A stretch of DNA of 64,000 bases from Dicyema japonicum (taxonomy: Eukaryota > Dicyemida > Rhombozoa > Dicyemidae). The stretch is taken from NCBI GenBank assembly GCA_011109175.1, contig RDEW01000009.1:301158-365157 (forward strand). The letters run 5' to 3'. Shown here one piece after another: positions 46,850-56,449 of the stretch (positions are counted from its first letter, which is position 1; each line of letters opens with the position of its first letter). The position numbers were made by a program, and so were the translations under genes. The notes below the pieces were generated by a model that saw only the letters and a program-made list of their open reading frames with translations, was not told the DNA's origin and made no database searches.

Positions 46850-47739
46850 TCGCGTTTTATGGGGTGTGTAGATATTCCCCAAACACTTTCAACAGCCTCA
46901 GCTTTAATCCACTTAACGGTCGAAACACCTTCTTAGTCATGTCTTTTGTTCTTCTTTCTTTGAAGACAGCCTTTGCTGAAGAACAATATTCGTCAATTTT
47001 GATATTAAATTGAATTAAAAAACTCATCAACCATGGAACTGTCACTTTGAAACTTTTTCTCCAGACAAAGTTTTGAACTTAAGTTCATGTCTTAATTAGA
47101 ATTTTTTTAACCATCCGTTTGAAGCCTTAAAATTTTGAAGTGAAATTCTAGATGCGAATTTCAGCCCTAATAAAATGATCTTAAGAATTACAATAATACC
47201 CATTTTTGGATTAAGGTCCGGAAATGAGAACATTTTGTTTTCTTAGGTGTTTAAATACATCCAACACTTTTGAATCCAAAAGCTTATGCTTTTCATTATT
47301 GACTGACTCTGAGGTCTTGCATTTGAATAAATTTGTCCATTTTTATGAATGGAACAATGTTTCTCTTGATTCTAGAGATTGTTCCGATACTTGTGTGAAA
47401 CATTCTAGCGAGTTTTCGAATTGAATGCTCCTTTTTTGAAAGAAGTTCAGCAATTTCAACTTTTGTATCGTAGTTTAAGCCCATAAAAGGTGTAGATAAC
47501 TTTAAGACAAGCAAAAAAATGAACAAAAATCTGCACGTGATTTAAAAATTAATTGTAGTAAAATATAAAAACTGTAAAATTTAATTTTAAATTAAAATAA
47601 ATATTAATGTTCCAAAACGAGGTTTCTGTAAGGATTTATTAATTTTCTAATAAAATTTTCGAAGTGTTCCAAATCCCGAGGGTGTATCAAAAACAGAAGT
47701 GTTCCACCCTCGAGTCCGTTCCAAAAAGAGGTTATACTG
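46850..47739 (-). mobile_element. pogo/Tigger-like element, N-terminal half
   Basis: The right terminus, read inward from 47739, is CAGTATAACCTCTTTTTGGA, flanked by TA. The minus-strand HTH reads LNYDTKVEIAELLSKKEHSI then RKLARMFHTSIGTISRIKRN. NFKASNGWLKKF (CENP-B-like DNA-binding region) lies near 47105-47150. The DDE part is lost near 46850. Confidence 0.7.
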
Positions 47740-47869
47740 TATCTAGAAAATGCGGGGAATCTATGGAGAATGAGACCGTCCCGTTTTTTACCAATTCTGT
47801 TTGATCTTCGAAAACCCAGAACGAAAGCCAGAACCCAGAAAACAGTGATCACTTAGTTAGTAGTTAACT

Positions 47870-48570
47870 TTTAACTTTTTCTAATTCGGTGATCTTGGGG
47901 CAAAAAAGGAAAAAAAAGCTGTTCACGTACATATGTCGAACCAAACATAACAATGATTTTTGTCGCAAACTTATGAAAAGAAAGCAGATATTCCAACCTC
48001 AAAATATTTATCTTTAAGTACAAAATCTGATTGGATTTCCAATAGTTCCATTTGTAAGCTTTCATCTGCATTGGAAACATTAAAAGAGAATTGTGCTGTG
48101 AATAATAAATGTTGTTCAAAAGACGAGAAATCATTAAATTTTTTTTCGAAATTCCTTTAACAACGATTCTAGCTGTTTTTCATACTTGAAAAAATTCATT
48201 GCAGTATGTGCACCAACAGTACTCCTTAGCTCTTTGAACGTAGGAAAATGAACTTAATCTTCATTAATAGCTGAGACTTCCATAATTTCAAATTCAAAAG
48301 ACATTTCAATAATTTGTGCGACAACAGTGTCTCTGGTTAACAAATAATTTTCTCTGTTTTTACAAGGCATTGCTTGATGCAATCACCATCGAAATATGAT
48401 TTTCCATTCATTGCAAAAATTCTGCTGATTTCATAGCTTTCATTAACTGATGCAGTATTTCGATTATGAATTTTATCTGAATTGAGTCTTTAACGCAGTT
48501 AAATTTTTTCGCAATTCATTTAGCTTTGAAACATGTATTGGACCTTCTTAGTTAATAAGTAACTTAATAC
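47870..48570 (-). mobile_element. hAT-type (SCAND3/GTF2I-repeat-like) C-terminal remnant
   Basis: Minus-strand pieces include AHTAMNFFKYEKQLESLLKE near 48170-48250, DESLQMELLEIQSDFVLKD near 48005-48070, and FGSTYVREQLFFPFLPQDHR near 47885-47945. The LQMELIxLQ ... FGSTYxCEQLFS order is the hallmark of the C-terminal dimerisation region of this transposase-derived group. Frames are shifted between pieces. Confidence 0.7.
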
Positions 48571-48825
48571 CTTCGAAATACAGTACGACCCCGCCCAATA
48601 AAACCCCGGCCTTGGGGCACCCTCTATTTAAGGGAGATTTTTTTAATAAATATTATTTTGAATGATTTTTTACATTTTTTGACCAATAGGAAGCCTAAAT
48701 TTAAAATACAAAATTCCACTTATTGGGGGCACTTTTTCAATCGATAATATTAAAATTTTAAAATATTTTTAAGCATGAAGCTTAGTGAAACAGAAGATTT
48801 CCAATTCTTTAATAAAAAGAAAATA

Positions 48826-50986
48826 CAGTAAACTCTCCCAAATTTGCCATTTTTGGTTCCAGCATTTTTTGCGGCAAATTTGGGAATTGGCAAATTTTAG
48901 AATTTAATCGATAATTTTAAAATTGTTATTGGGTGACTTCTCATTGATGAAAATAACTAAATTTTATTTTATTAGAGAAAAAAATTATTTAAAAAATGAA
49001 GTATTAAATTTTATCGAAATAAATTAAATTCCCATTTGCTTCTTTTTTATATTTCTAAATCTTCTACTGCGTAATTAATTGGTTTAAGTTTTCTGCTTGC
49101 TTGTCTGTTCCTCCTCTCTCTTTCTAATAGAGTGGCGTCATGTGATCCACCTGTCTAGGTGACGCCCAGTGCAAGGCCGGCATGAAAAAGGATCATTTGC
49201 TCTTCCCCACTCCACTGGAGGGGTTTCCACAACTGCATGTAATGGACGTCTTACCCTTTATGCTGATTCCGGATGGACTCTGTTTCTGTAGAAGTAGAAA
49301 CTGGATACACTTAATTAGTTGTTTACTTTAACTTCTTTCTCGTGTCTCCGGGGTTAATAAATAAATAAATAGATGTAATAAGGACGACGTCCTTTCGTAT
49401 TCAACGTTCTCAAGAAGATCCTTTTCAATTTCGCTTAACTTGGAAGCTATTTTATTCTTTTTAGGGGTTTCAATTCAGTAGTTTCTTCATGGATGATTAT
49501 TTCATTATCATCAATTAATGATGTTATTTTTTTCTTCATCTATTGCATTTTTTCCGAATAATTTTTAGACATAAATTATTCGATTTCAATCGGATTGTGA
49601 AAATCCGTATTAGATAATATTTTTTTATGTTCACATTACTAAAGGTGTGCTAGTACCCGATTTTTTAGAATTTGAAAACAATTTTTGATTGTTTTAGGGG
49701 ATCCATCTTCCCAGGCCATTTTTTATAAAATAGAACATTGTTTTAAGGTTCAAATTTTTATATGATTCATATACTGACATGATTCTTTTTCCAATAATCC
49801 ACTAAGAAACTCCAATTTGTGTCTATTAAAGTGGACTTGAATGTTTTAATAATTCCCAAATCCATTGGCTGAATTATTCCTGTAGCATTTTAAGGAAAGA
49901 ACATTATTATAATATTTTCCAAATTAGATGGTAAATAATGAGAAGGACAATTATCTATAAGGACAAAATTGATTTCTTCTCTGCCTCAAAAGGTTATCGA
50001 AATTTATCATCCAGTTAATAAAAATAAATCCGGTCATCCATATTCTTTTGGGAACTGTAATACGAAACAGAACACCGATCATCATATTTTTTTAAAACAT
50101 CTTGGCATTTTTGATTTTCCAATCAATAAAGGCTTTAATTTATGATTTCCAGACATAATTGTGAATAACATCACAGATATTTTATCTTTGAAGTTCTTGT
50201 ATCCTCCGAACAGAGTCTTGCAGATACTTCTGGATAGAATAACTTTGTAAAGGTCCCAGTTTCATCCAGGTTATAAATCTGATCACAGGTATATGACTTT
50301 GAAACTTTTTTGAAATTCTTTGAGAAACCCTTCAATATCGACACTTTCTTAGTGCACATTTTCCCATGTAATTTCCTCATAAGAAATCCATGTCTTTTCT
50401 TAAATTTGGATAAAAATCAAAAAGAGTTTTTGAAATAGTCGTGAGGAAGTTGATTAACGAAGAATTCTGTTTTACTAAATATTAATGAATCGTTCAACAA
50501 TGCACCTTAAAATTTAAAAACAGTATATTACCTTTTGATTCTATCGAATCCATCCGCTCAACAAGCTTTTCATCAAGTTGCGGGAACTTTAACTTTTTGA
50601 CTGTTTTTGTTGAGGAATTTTTAGTTTTTTTAATTGTTCCAAACTAGACTCACGGCTCTTTAAGATAGCGTTAACTGTCCTCCGGCAAATGTTCACTTTA
50701 AACAAAAAGAAAATTTATTGGCGATTCTTTGGCATGATAATAAAATTTTGTCGCCCTTATAACGCAGTATTTGCACTTTTTGTTTGATAGTGAGTTTTTT
50801 TTTATCGACCACTAGAATCACAACGAGACATGCTACTTGAATAAAGTTTTATTGTTTTAATTTTCAGTATTTTAATAACTTTAAAAAATTCTGGCAAATT
50901 TCGGAATTGGCAAATTTCCACTAAAATTAGAATATTTATTTAAAAAATGGCAAATCTGAGAATTGGCAAATTAAAAGAGTTTACTG
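48826..50986 (-). mobile_element. Nested pogo/Tigger-like element 1
   Basis: The termini CAGTAAACTCTCCCAAATTT and inward CAGTAAACTCTTTTAATTTG are flanked by TA. Minus-strand transposase fragments read YTCDQIYNLDETGTFTKLFY (first Asp, 50230-50290), FVLIDNCPSHYLPSNLENI-like near 49910-49970, and IIQPMDLGIIKTFKST-like near 49840-49890, so the D..D..D order is recognisable. It contains many stops and a SINE B insertion at 49115-49385. Confidence 0.78.
49115..49385 (+). mobile_element. SINE B, longest copy
   Basis: Sequence blocks AGAGTGGCGTCATGTGATCC, CTTCCCCACTCCACTGGAGG, TTTATGCTGATTCCGGATGG and TCTCGTGTCTCCGGGG(TTAATAAATAAATA) recur at 53104-53268, and the 3' end recurs at 11990-12055. The first 90 bp resemble a structured small-RNA head with no clean A/B boxes. 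It ends in a simple A/T tail. Confidence 0.7.
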
Positions 50987-51997
50987 TATGTCAGAAAGAA
51001 AAATTTGTCAATTATACAATATTGGAAAAGGAACTGTCTCACGAATTAAAAAAGATATCGGAAAAAATTTTTCAAAAAGACAAATATGCTCTGATAAACT
51101 CTCATCTAAGAACTTCGAATCAGATCTTTCTATTCGAATTGATCGATTAGTTTTCGAAGTCTTTAAAAATTTGAGAGAGGATGGTATTTTTTTCAGGATT
51201 TCTCCACACAACTATTGCAAAAAAATGCAGCTAATCTTGACTTCAATGATTTCAAAGCATCAAATGGATGGTTGGATCGATTTAAAAAACGCCATGAATT
51301 ATTCAAGTAATTTCGGGTGAAAGAACTCATGTGACAGAAATAAAGTCGAAGATTTTTTTAACGATTACGACAATTTATTTGATAAATACGTGAAAAAAGA
51401 TTTTTAACTGAGACGAAACCTCTCTTTTGTAAAAAAAATTCATGTAATTCATTTGTCTCTTCAAATGATGATTGTTTTGGTAAAACGAAAAGCAAAGAAC
51501 GAGTTTCAGTTCTTTTATGCTGCAGTCTTGAAGGTGAGAAATTAAAGCCCTTTGTTATCGGGAAATTTAAATTACCAAGATGCTTAAAAATATAAAACTG
51601 AAGATTATAGGGTATATTTTATTAGGTTACTTTTAGGTTTTGTACACAGCGTCAGAATTGCTTGGATGATGACTGATATTTTTGATAAATGGTTATAAAA
51701 AAATAAACTTTGAAATGGTACAAAAAACAGAAAAATTTTGATTCTTATGGGTAATGAACCGAATTTCTAAGAATTTAGGAATTTCTTAAATTTCCTAAAA
51801 ATCTTTATTCAATACTTGCCCTGAAAGGCTCAATAATACTATGAATTCAGAATAAAAATTTTAAAGATTCTAAGAAATAAGTATAATACTGGGTTCAAAA
51901 TAACTGATTACAGTCCGACCCCGAATTGGGGCACCAAGTGCTCCAAAAAGCGGGGGTGCCCAAAAACAGGGGTTTAATAAAACAAAGATTTTAAACA

Positions 51998-53567
51998 TCA
52001 AAAATCAATTTTAGAAAAATAATCAGTTAATTTATCTTCAGTTATCCTTTTACTTCTTACATTTTTCATAAAATTAAGTCGAAAATCGTAAAATTCTTTG
52101 AGCATTTCAGAAATTTTCTTCTCTAACTGATCATGAGAATCTTTCGTTTCTTTTAGAATTGTTTCCATGTTATCGCTTTTTAAACCTTCGTTGTAAATAT
52201 TATCAACGAATTCGTCACTTTCCCCATTCAATGTTTCGTTTACGGCATTGTTGATCATTTCTTCTGTAATGGTATCTTTAATTTTTACGGAATCACGAAT
52301 CTTTTCAATTTGATTCCAACAATTAAATATTAAACTTGGATCAAGTTTTTCCCAGCTTTTAGAAATTAGCAGAATTACATGACTAAGGTTAATTTTGTTT
52401 ATCAACCGTTTGAATTCATCATCATCCTCCTCAAAATACAAATACTGAATCAGATAATTTGAGTAATAATCTTTAAAGGTCTTGATAATTCCCATATCCA
52501 ATGGTTGCAAATACGGTGTTGTATTTTTTGGCAAAAAAAAAATAACAAACTCAATATTTGAGCATTCAATAGTTTTATGACATCCCGCATTATCAAGCAA
52601 TATTAATACTTTTCTGTTGATTGTATAAAATCTTTCATTTATCCTAGTCAACCAGCTCATAAAAATATTTTCAGTCATCCATGCATTTTTAGAGGATGAA
52701 TATGAAATTCCAAAATCTTTCACATTGAAATTTTTGAGACATCGAGAATTTTTTAAATTTTCCAACAATCAATGGCTCAAGTTTTTCCCCATGGAATTGC
52801 AACAAAGAAGTACAGTGACTCTTTCTTTTCCCTGTTTAAAGCCAAAAGTATCGTCATTTACTCTGACAAACGACTTTCGTGGAGTCCTTTTTATATAAAG
52901 AGCAGTTTCATCACAATTAAAAACATTTTGTCTTCCATATTGAATAATTTTCTCGTCAAGAATTTTAAAAAACTCATTGATGTAAGTCAAGTCACATGAA
53001 TTTTTTCTCACAAATTGATTTAAATTTCAGTTCATGTCGCTTTTTAAATCTGTCAAGCCAGCCGTTTGAAGCTTTGAAAGTATCAAATCCAACTTTTGAA
53101 GCCTCCCCACTCCACTGGAAAGGTTTCCACAACTGCAACTATGGACGTCTTACCCTTTATGCTGATTCCGGATGGACTCTCTGTAGAAGTGGAAACTGGA
53201 TACATTTAATTAGTTGTTTACTTTAACTTCTTTCTCGATGTATCCGGGTTATTAAATTAAATTTAAATTTTTGAAGCCGTATATAAGGCAATTTTCTTTA
53301 TGAAAGGACCTGATATTGGAACCTTATCTTCGCTTAGTTTCTGAAATTTTTCAAAAACTTGATCATCGAATTTAGATTTCTCACAATAAGGCATAGGATC
53401 CTCATCCGTGTTTACAGTTCCTTGTTCAAGAAAAGGTACAATTGTTTTTTTATTCGCGAAATCATGCCTTTACTAGTTTTGTACTTTTTAATTATCTGTC
53501 TTTCAGATAATTTGTTCTTCAATATCAATTTAGCAATCGTTAATCTTGTTTCGTAGTTGATAACCAT
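51998..53567 (-). CDS. pogo/Tigger-like DDE transposase, interrupted
   Basis: From ATG 53567: the HTH (YETRLTIAKLILKNKLSERQ, then TSKGMISRIKKQ), SINE B insertion at 53104-53268, KASNGWLDRFKKRHELKFKS near 53030-53090, then RQNVFNCDETALYIKRTPRK (first Asp), ERVTVLLCCNSMG, VLILLDNAGCHKTIE (second Asp), NTTPYLQPLDMGIIKTFKDY (third Asp) and an acidic C-terminus to 51998. All three catalytic aspartates are present. Apart from the SINE and two compensating homopolymer-length shifts near 52745-52780, the frame is open. It is the least decayed transposase in the window. Confidence 0.88.
53104..53268 (+). mobile_element. SINE B insertion with target-site duplication
   Basis: This matches the 3' two-thirds of the 49115-49385 copy. 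It is bounded by TTTTGAAGCC at 53094-53103 and again at 53269-53278 and ends in an A/T tail. The insertion disrupts the transposase of the nested element. Confidence 0.88.
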
Positions 53568-53895
53568 TCACAACAAAAAATGTAACTAAACGTGTAAATT
53601 AAAATTATATAATTATTAATAAAATATAATTTTATTTACTTATAATTTCATTCCCTAAAATTTTATAGTGCCCCAAAATTTCCATATTTTTTATCGATTT
53701 TCCATTTTACTCTGCCAAAATGTTGGCCAAAAAAAAATGCCCCAAAATGCGGGGGTGCCCCACCCCTGGGGTCTGCCCCAATTCGGGGTCGGACTGTATT
53801 TCTCATAAAATAAATTAAATCCTCTTTTTTATCGAAACAACATATTTTGTTATTAAAAAATACAAATAATAGTTTTAAAATGTAATAATTATATA

Positions 53896-54084
53896 ACACC
53901 CCACTTTATTTAACAAACAATAAAAAAAGTTAATATATTTAATCAACAACCTTCCTCGCCTGCCTGTTCGCCAGCCTCCTCAGGCAGGTTCGATTCTGGT
54001 TGCTGAAACAACTCCGAGAGCGCTTTGTCTAATTGAACCCTCTGCCCATATGGCATCTCAGGGCTCTGCCTCCTATACTCTATA
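53896..54084 (-). mobile_element. 5'-truncated R4/Dong-like LINE fragment with TSD
   Basis: This 189-bp fragment is nearly identical to 42712-42900: the coding end (MPYGQRVQLDKALSELFQQP, ESNLPEEAGEQAGEEGC) plus the 3' UTR ending AATAAAGTGGGGTGTTAT. The 9-bp duplication AATTATATA occurs at 53887-53895 and 54085-54093. Confidence 0.88.
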
Positions 54085-54189
54085 AATTATATATACCCTT
54101 TATATTGGGGCACTTTTCTATTGGGGCGGAGTCGTACTGTAATTGTATGATCGATCGATGATTAGATTATTATTATCAGCACTGCCGAG

Positions 54190-54335
54190 AACACATAAAA
54201 AAACAAAAGTCAATTAAGGTTCCCTTGTGCCGCGCCGGCCACTTTTTGCACCAATCGCATCCAAAGGCCTCTCTCCGTTTCGCAAGATCTCTTAGTTCAT
54301 CGAGGTCATCCATTGTTTTCAACTCCCTGCCTGAT
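54190..54335 (-). mobile_element. YADDIDF-type LINE 3'-end fragment
   Basis: The minus strand reads MDDLDELRDLAKRREAFGCD, ending in a GGCACAAGGGAACCTTAATT 3' region. This parallels the C-termini and 3' ends at 3420-3540 (+) and 40680-40780 (-). 54340-54865 is AT-rich with no gene. Confidence 0.65.
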
Positions 54336-54869
54336 GATTAGATTGGTAATGCCTTTTTACATTGTATTCTTTCGGTATAGCGATAAACTGGTTACATATC
54401 AAACAATGTATTTTTCCATCAACAGTTGTACAAAAATAGGGAAGTTACAATTAATCTTGAATCATGTTCATCGTTAAACACTGTTTCTTAGTTCCACAAG
54501 AAGCACGTGACATTGAAAAACAAGATTTACAAATACTATTAAGAAAAATTTAATTAAATGTAAAAAAATAACAAAATGATTTTTGTGTTTTATAGCCATT
54601 AAATCAATCCAGAGTAAAGTTTCTCAAGGTCCGCATGTTTGACACCCCTGAGTTAGACTGAATTATCGAACGTTGTTAATGATACTACTACTTGTTTTTT
54701 AAGACTTAACAATGCTAAAAAAGCCACATTTAAGTGAGTACTAGACCAAATCAATAAGACACTAAAAACCAAAGATTCTCATATAAAAAATCCTAAACTA
54801 ATGGTATAATATAATAAAACAAAACATAAATCAAAGAACGAAAACGAAACAAAAAAACGAAAGTGATAA

Positions 54870-55142
54870 TTAATCGTTAGCGGAATTAATTTCAGCCTGA
54901 GTGTGATCAATCATTTCATTGATATTCTGTTCCATCACATCAATTCTATCTCCCATTTGTTCGACTAACATGCACAAAAATATTACTTTTTGCAAGTATA
55001 TCATCGGACATCGTCAAGAATTTAGCCTGTAGATTCGCCAAGAGTTCTTGGATCTGACATATCATATCAATCTTACTTCTTCAGCATCTTCAGTAGCTTT
55101 ACGGGCTTCATAATCAATGTCGGACTGATTAGTAACGTTCAT
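54870..55142 (-). CDS. HSBP1: Heat shock factor-binding protein 1, 3 exons
   Basis: This is a small coiled-coil nuclear protein that binds trimeric HSF1 and restrains the heat-shock response. Exons (minus): 55142-55077, 55053-54987, 54964-54870. Introns of 23 and 22 nt are GT-AG. The product is 75 aa (human 76): an acidic N-terminus (MNVTNQSDIDYEARKATEDA), then IQELLANLQAKFLTMSDDIL, MGDRIDVMEQNINEMIDH and a short tail. The KFxTMSDxI block and the heptad-spaced RIDxxExNIxxM segment match HSBP1 across its conserved core. It is intact, and no exon exceeds 95 nt, so it is invisible as an ORF. Confidence 0.9.
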
Positions 55143-55810
55143 CAATACTACACTATTATTTAGTTATTTAAATTATTTTTAATATTTTGAGATGTTATTA
55201 AATTATTTATTAATATTGTAATTTTTGTTATATGATGATTATAAATGGATAATTTTTTAAAATATTCGAATTGGTTTTTAAGATTTTTGGAAAATTTCTT
55301 GTTCAAGTACTGATATCTTTATTAATTTTATGTACACTATTTAATCAGCCTCTAAAGTCGAGATTCAAGTAAACATGTTTTTTAGCGAATCTTTTCTCAT
55401 TTACCTGAGACAACAAAAACTCAACTAACTAAGAAACAGGAGTCTTCTTACAATCATATATTTAATATATTTATATTCTAAAAACATTAAGTACAATAAA
55501 AGGCAACTCTCTAATAATCCTTCTAGAGAAGAATGGGGCGGGTACAAGAATACGATGCTAATTTTATACACAGAGAAAATATTTAATGTTTAAGCGCAGA
55601 TTAAGTGTATCGAGTTTGCACGATCGTCAACAGTGACAACTTCCATCAAGGTCACGTTTGAGTCTATCCAGAACCGGAAAAAAATGAAGAAAAACAGCCA
55701 GTTGATAGTAACTATGACATCACCTAATGATCAGCATTTTAATTATTTTCTTAGGTGAAAAGTCTGCCTGGACAGGTTGACATGATACCAAATCAGTATC
55801 AGAATAACAA
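55143..55810. other. AT-rich intergenic
   Basis: I found no gene or repeat upstream of HSBP1. Confidence 0.4.
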
Positions 55811-55814
55811 AGAA

Positions 55815-55890
55815 AATAATATTTGAATCGAACATGTAGTGGCATGCTAGTACATGACACCAGACCGCTAAACTATCTGATCAGATATTT
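55815..55890 (-). repeat. tRNA-like element (SINE head or tRNA pseudogene)
   Basis: The minus strand contains a perfect A box TAGTTTAGCGG and, about 30 nt on, TGTTCGATTCA (B-box-like). The intervening TGTCATGTACTAGCATGCC could form an anticodon-type arm. No convincing acceptor stem is seen, so a functional tRNA is unlikely. An (ATT)n run follows at 55888-55912. Confidence 0.45.
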
Positions 55891-56289
55891 ATTATTATTA
55901 TTATTATTATTAACCCACTGTAACGGAACACAATCCTTCCAATGTCACAAAAGTTCATCAATAACTAGGAAAAAGTAGAACATATCTATTTTTTGCTGTT
56001 GTGTGAATCCCTCAGATAGAATGCGGAAGAGCAAATGAATTTTTTTCGCACCAAAGGTGGATCACGTCACTATATTGGAAACGGGACGAAGAGGAACAAA
56101 TCTTTAATTGAATAGGCACATAGCTTCCAAATAATCTTTGAGGAATTATTATAAATGAATTATCCATATTTTAATACAAGTAATTTACCGATAAAGTTAG
56201 ACATTCACAATATAAACAAAAATGTTTACAATATTCTAAAATAAGTCGAAAATATAAAGGTAATTTTAAAGCATTCAGGCCTGAAAAAT

Positions 56290-56430
56290 TCAGACAGCCG
56301 TTTTGTACGTTCATGCGCGGGCACGAAGGAAGAACGACGGGCAAAGATGAGGTCTTTGTTAAAATGCATCGGTATCACGTGATAATTAGTTTTTGTTTTA
56401 CTGGTGGTCTTGGGTTAAATAAATTAAAAA
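56290..56430 (+). repeat. SINE C copy, diverged
   Basis: GGCAAAGATGAGGTCTTTGT, ATCACGTGATAATTAGTTTT and GGTGGTCTTGGGTTAAATAA align in order with 27650-27735. The 55915-56290 stretch before it shows nothing. Confidence 0.5.
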
Positions 56431-56449
56431 AAGCAGAAGATATCAAATT

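Larger units (their letters stand above)
51911..53796 (-). mobile_element. Nested pogo/Tigger-like element 2
   Basis: Termini CAGTCCGACCCCGAATTGGG are perfect for at least 20 bp at both ends and are flanked by TA. Each terminus contains the palindromic CCCCGAATTGGGG, and further subterminal GGGGTGCCC repeats follow. It encodes the transposase described separately and is inserted into the outer element between its transposase and its right terminus. Confidence 0.9.
48581..54140 (+). mobile_element. Outer pogo/Tigger-like transposon carrying two nested elements
   Basis: The terminal inverted repeats CAGTACGACCCCGCCC (48581) and CAGTACGACTCCGCCC (inward from 54140) are flanked by TA. Plus-strand transposase pieces: MKLSETEDFQFFNKKK near 48776-48824; after the first insertion SERKICQLYNIGKGTVSRIK (HTH, 50988); KASNGWLDRFKKRHELF near 51260-51305 in the shifted frame; SKERVSVLLCCSLEGEKLKP; and a decayed second-Asp region ILILMGNEPN near 51740. 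Nested insertions: 48826-50986 and 51911-53796. A LINE fragment at 53896-54084 lies between the second insertion and the right end. Confidence 0.82.

Noticed and set aside
5126-55142. Stop-codon reassignment to explain interrupted frames
   Set aside because: All three stop codons interrupt frames inside the short introns, and RPS21, HSBP1, Pins and P5CS end at ordinary stops where homology ends.
54870-55142. SNARE/syntaxin fragment (first impression of the coiled coil)
   Set aside because: After splicing, length and the KFxTMSDxI block fit HSBP1 and there is no SNARE zero-layer residue or membrane anchor.
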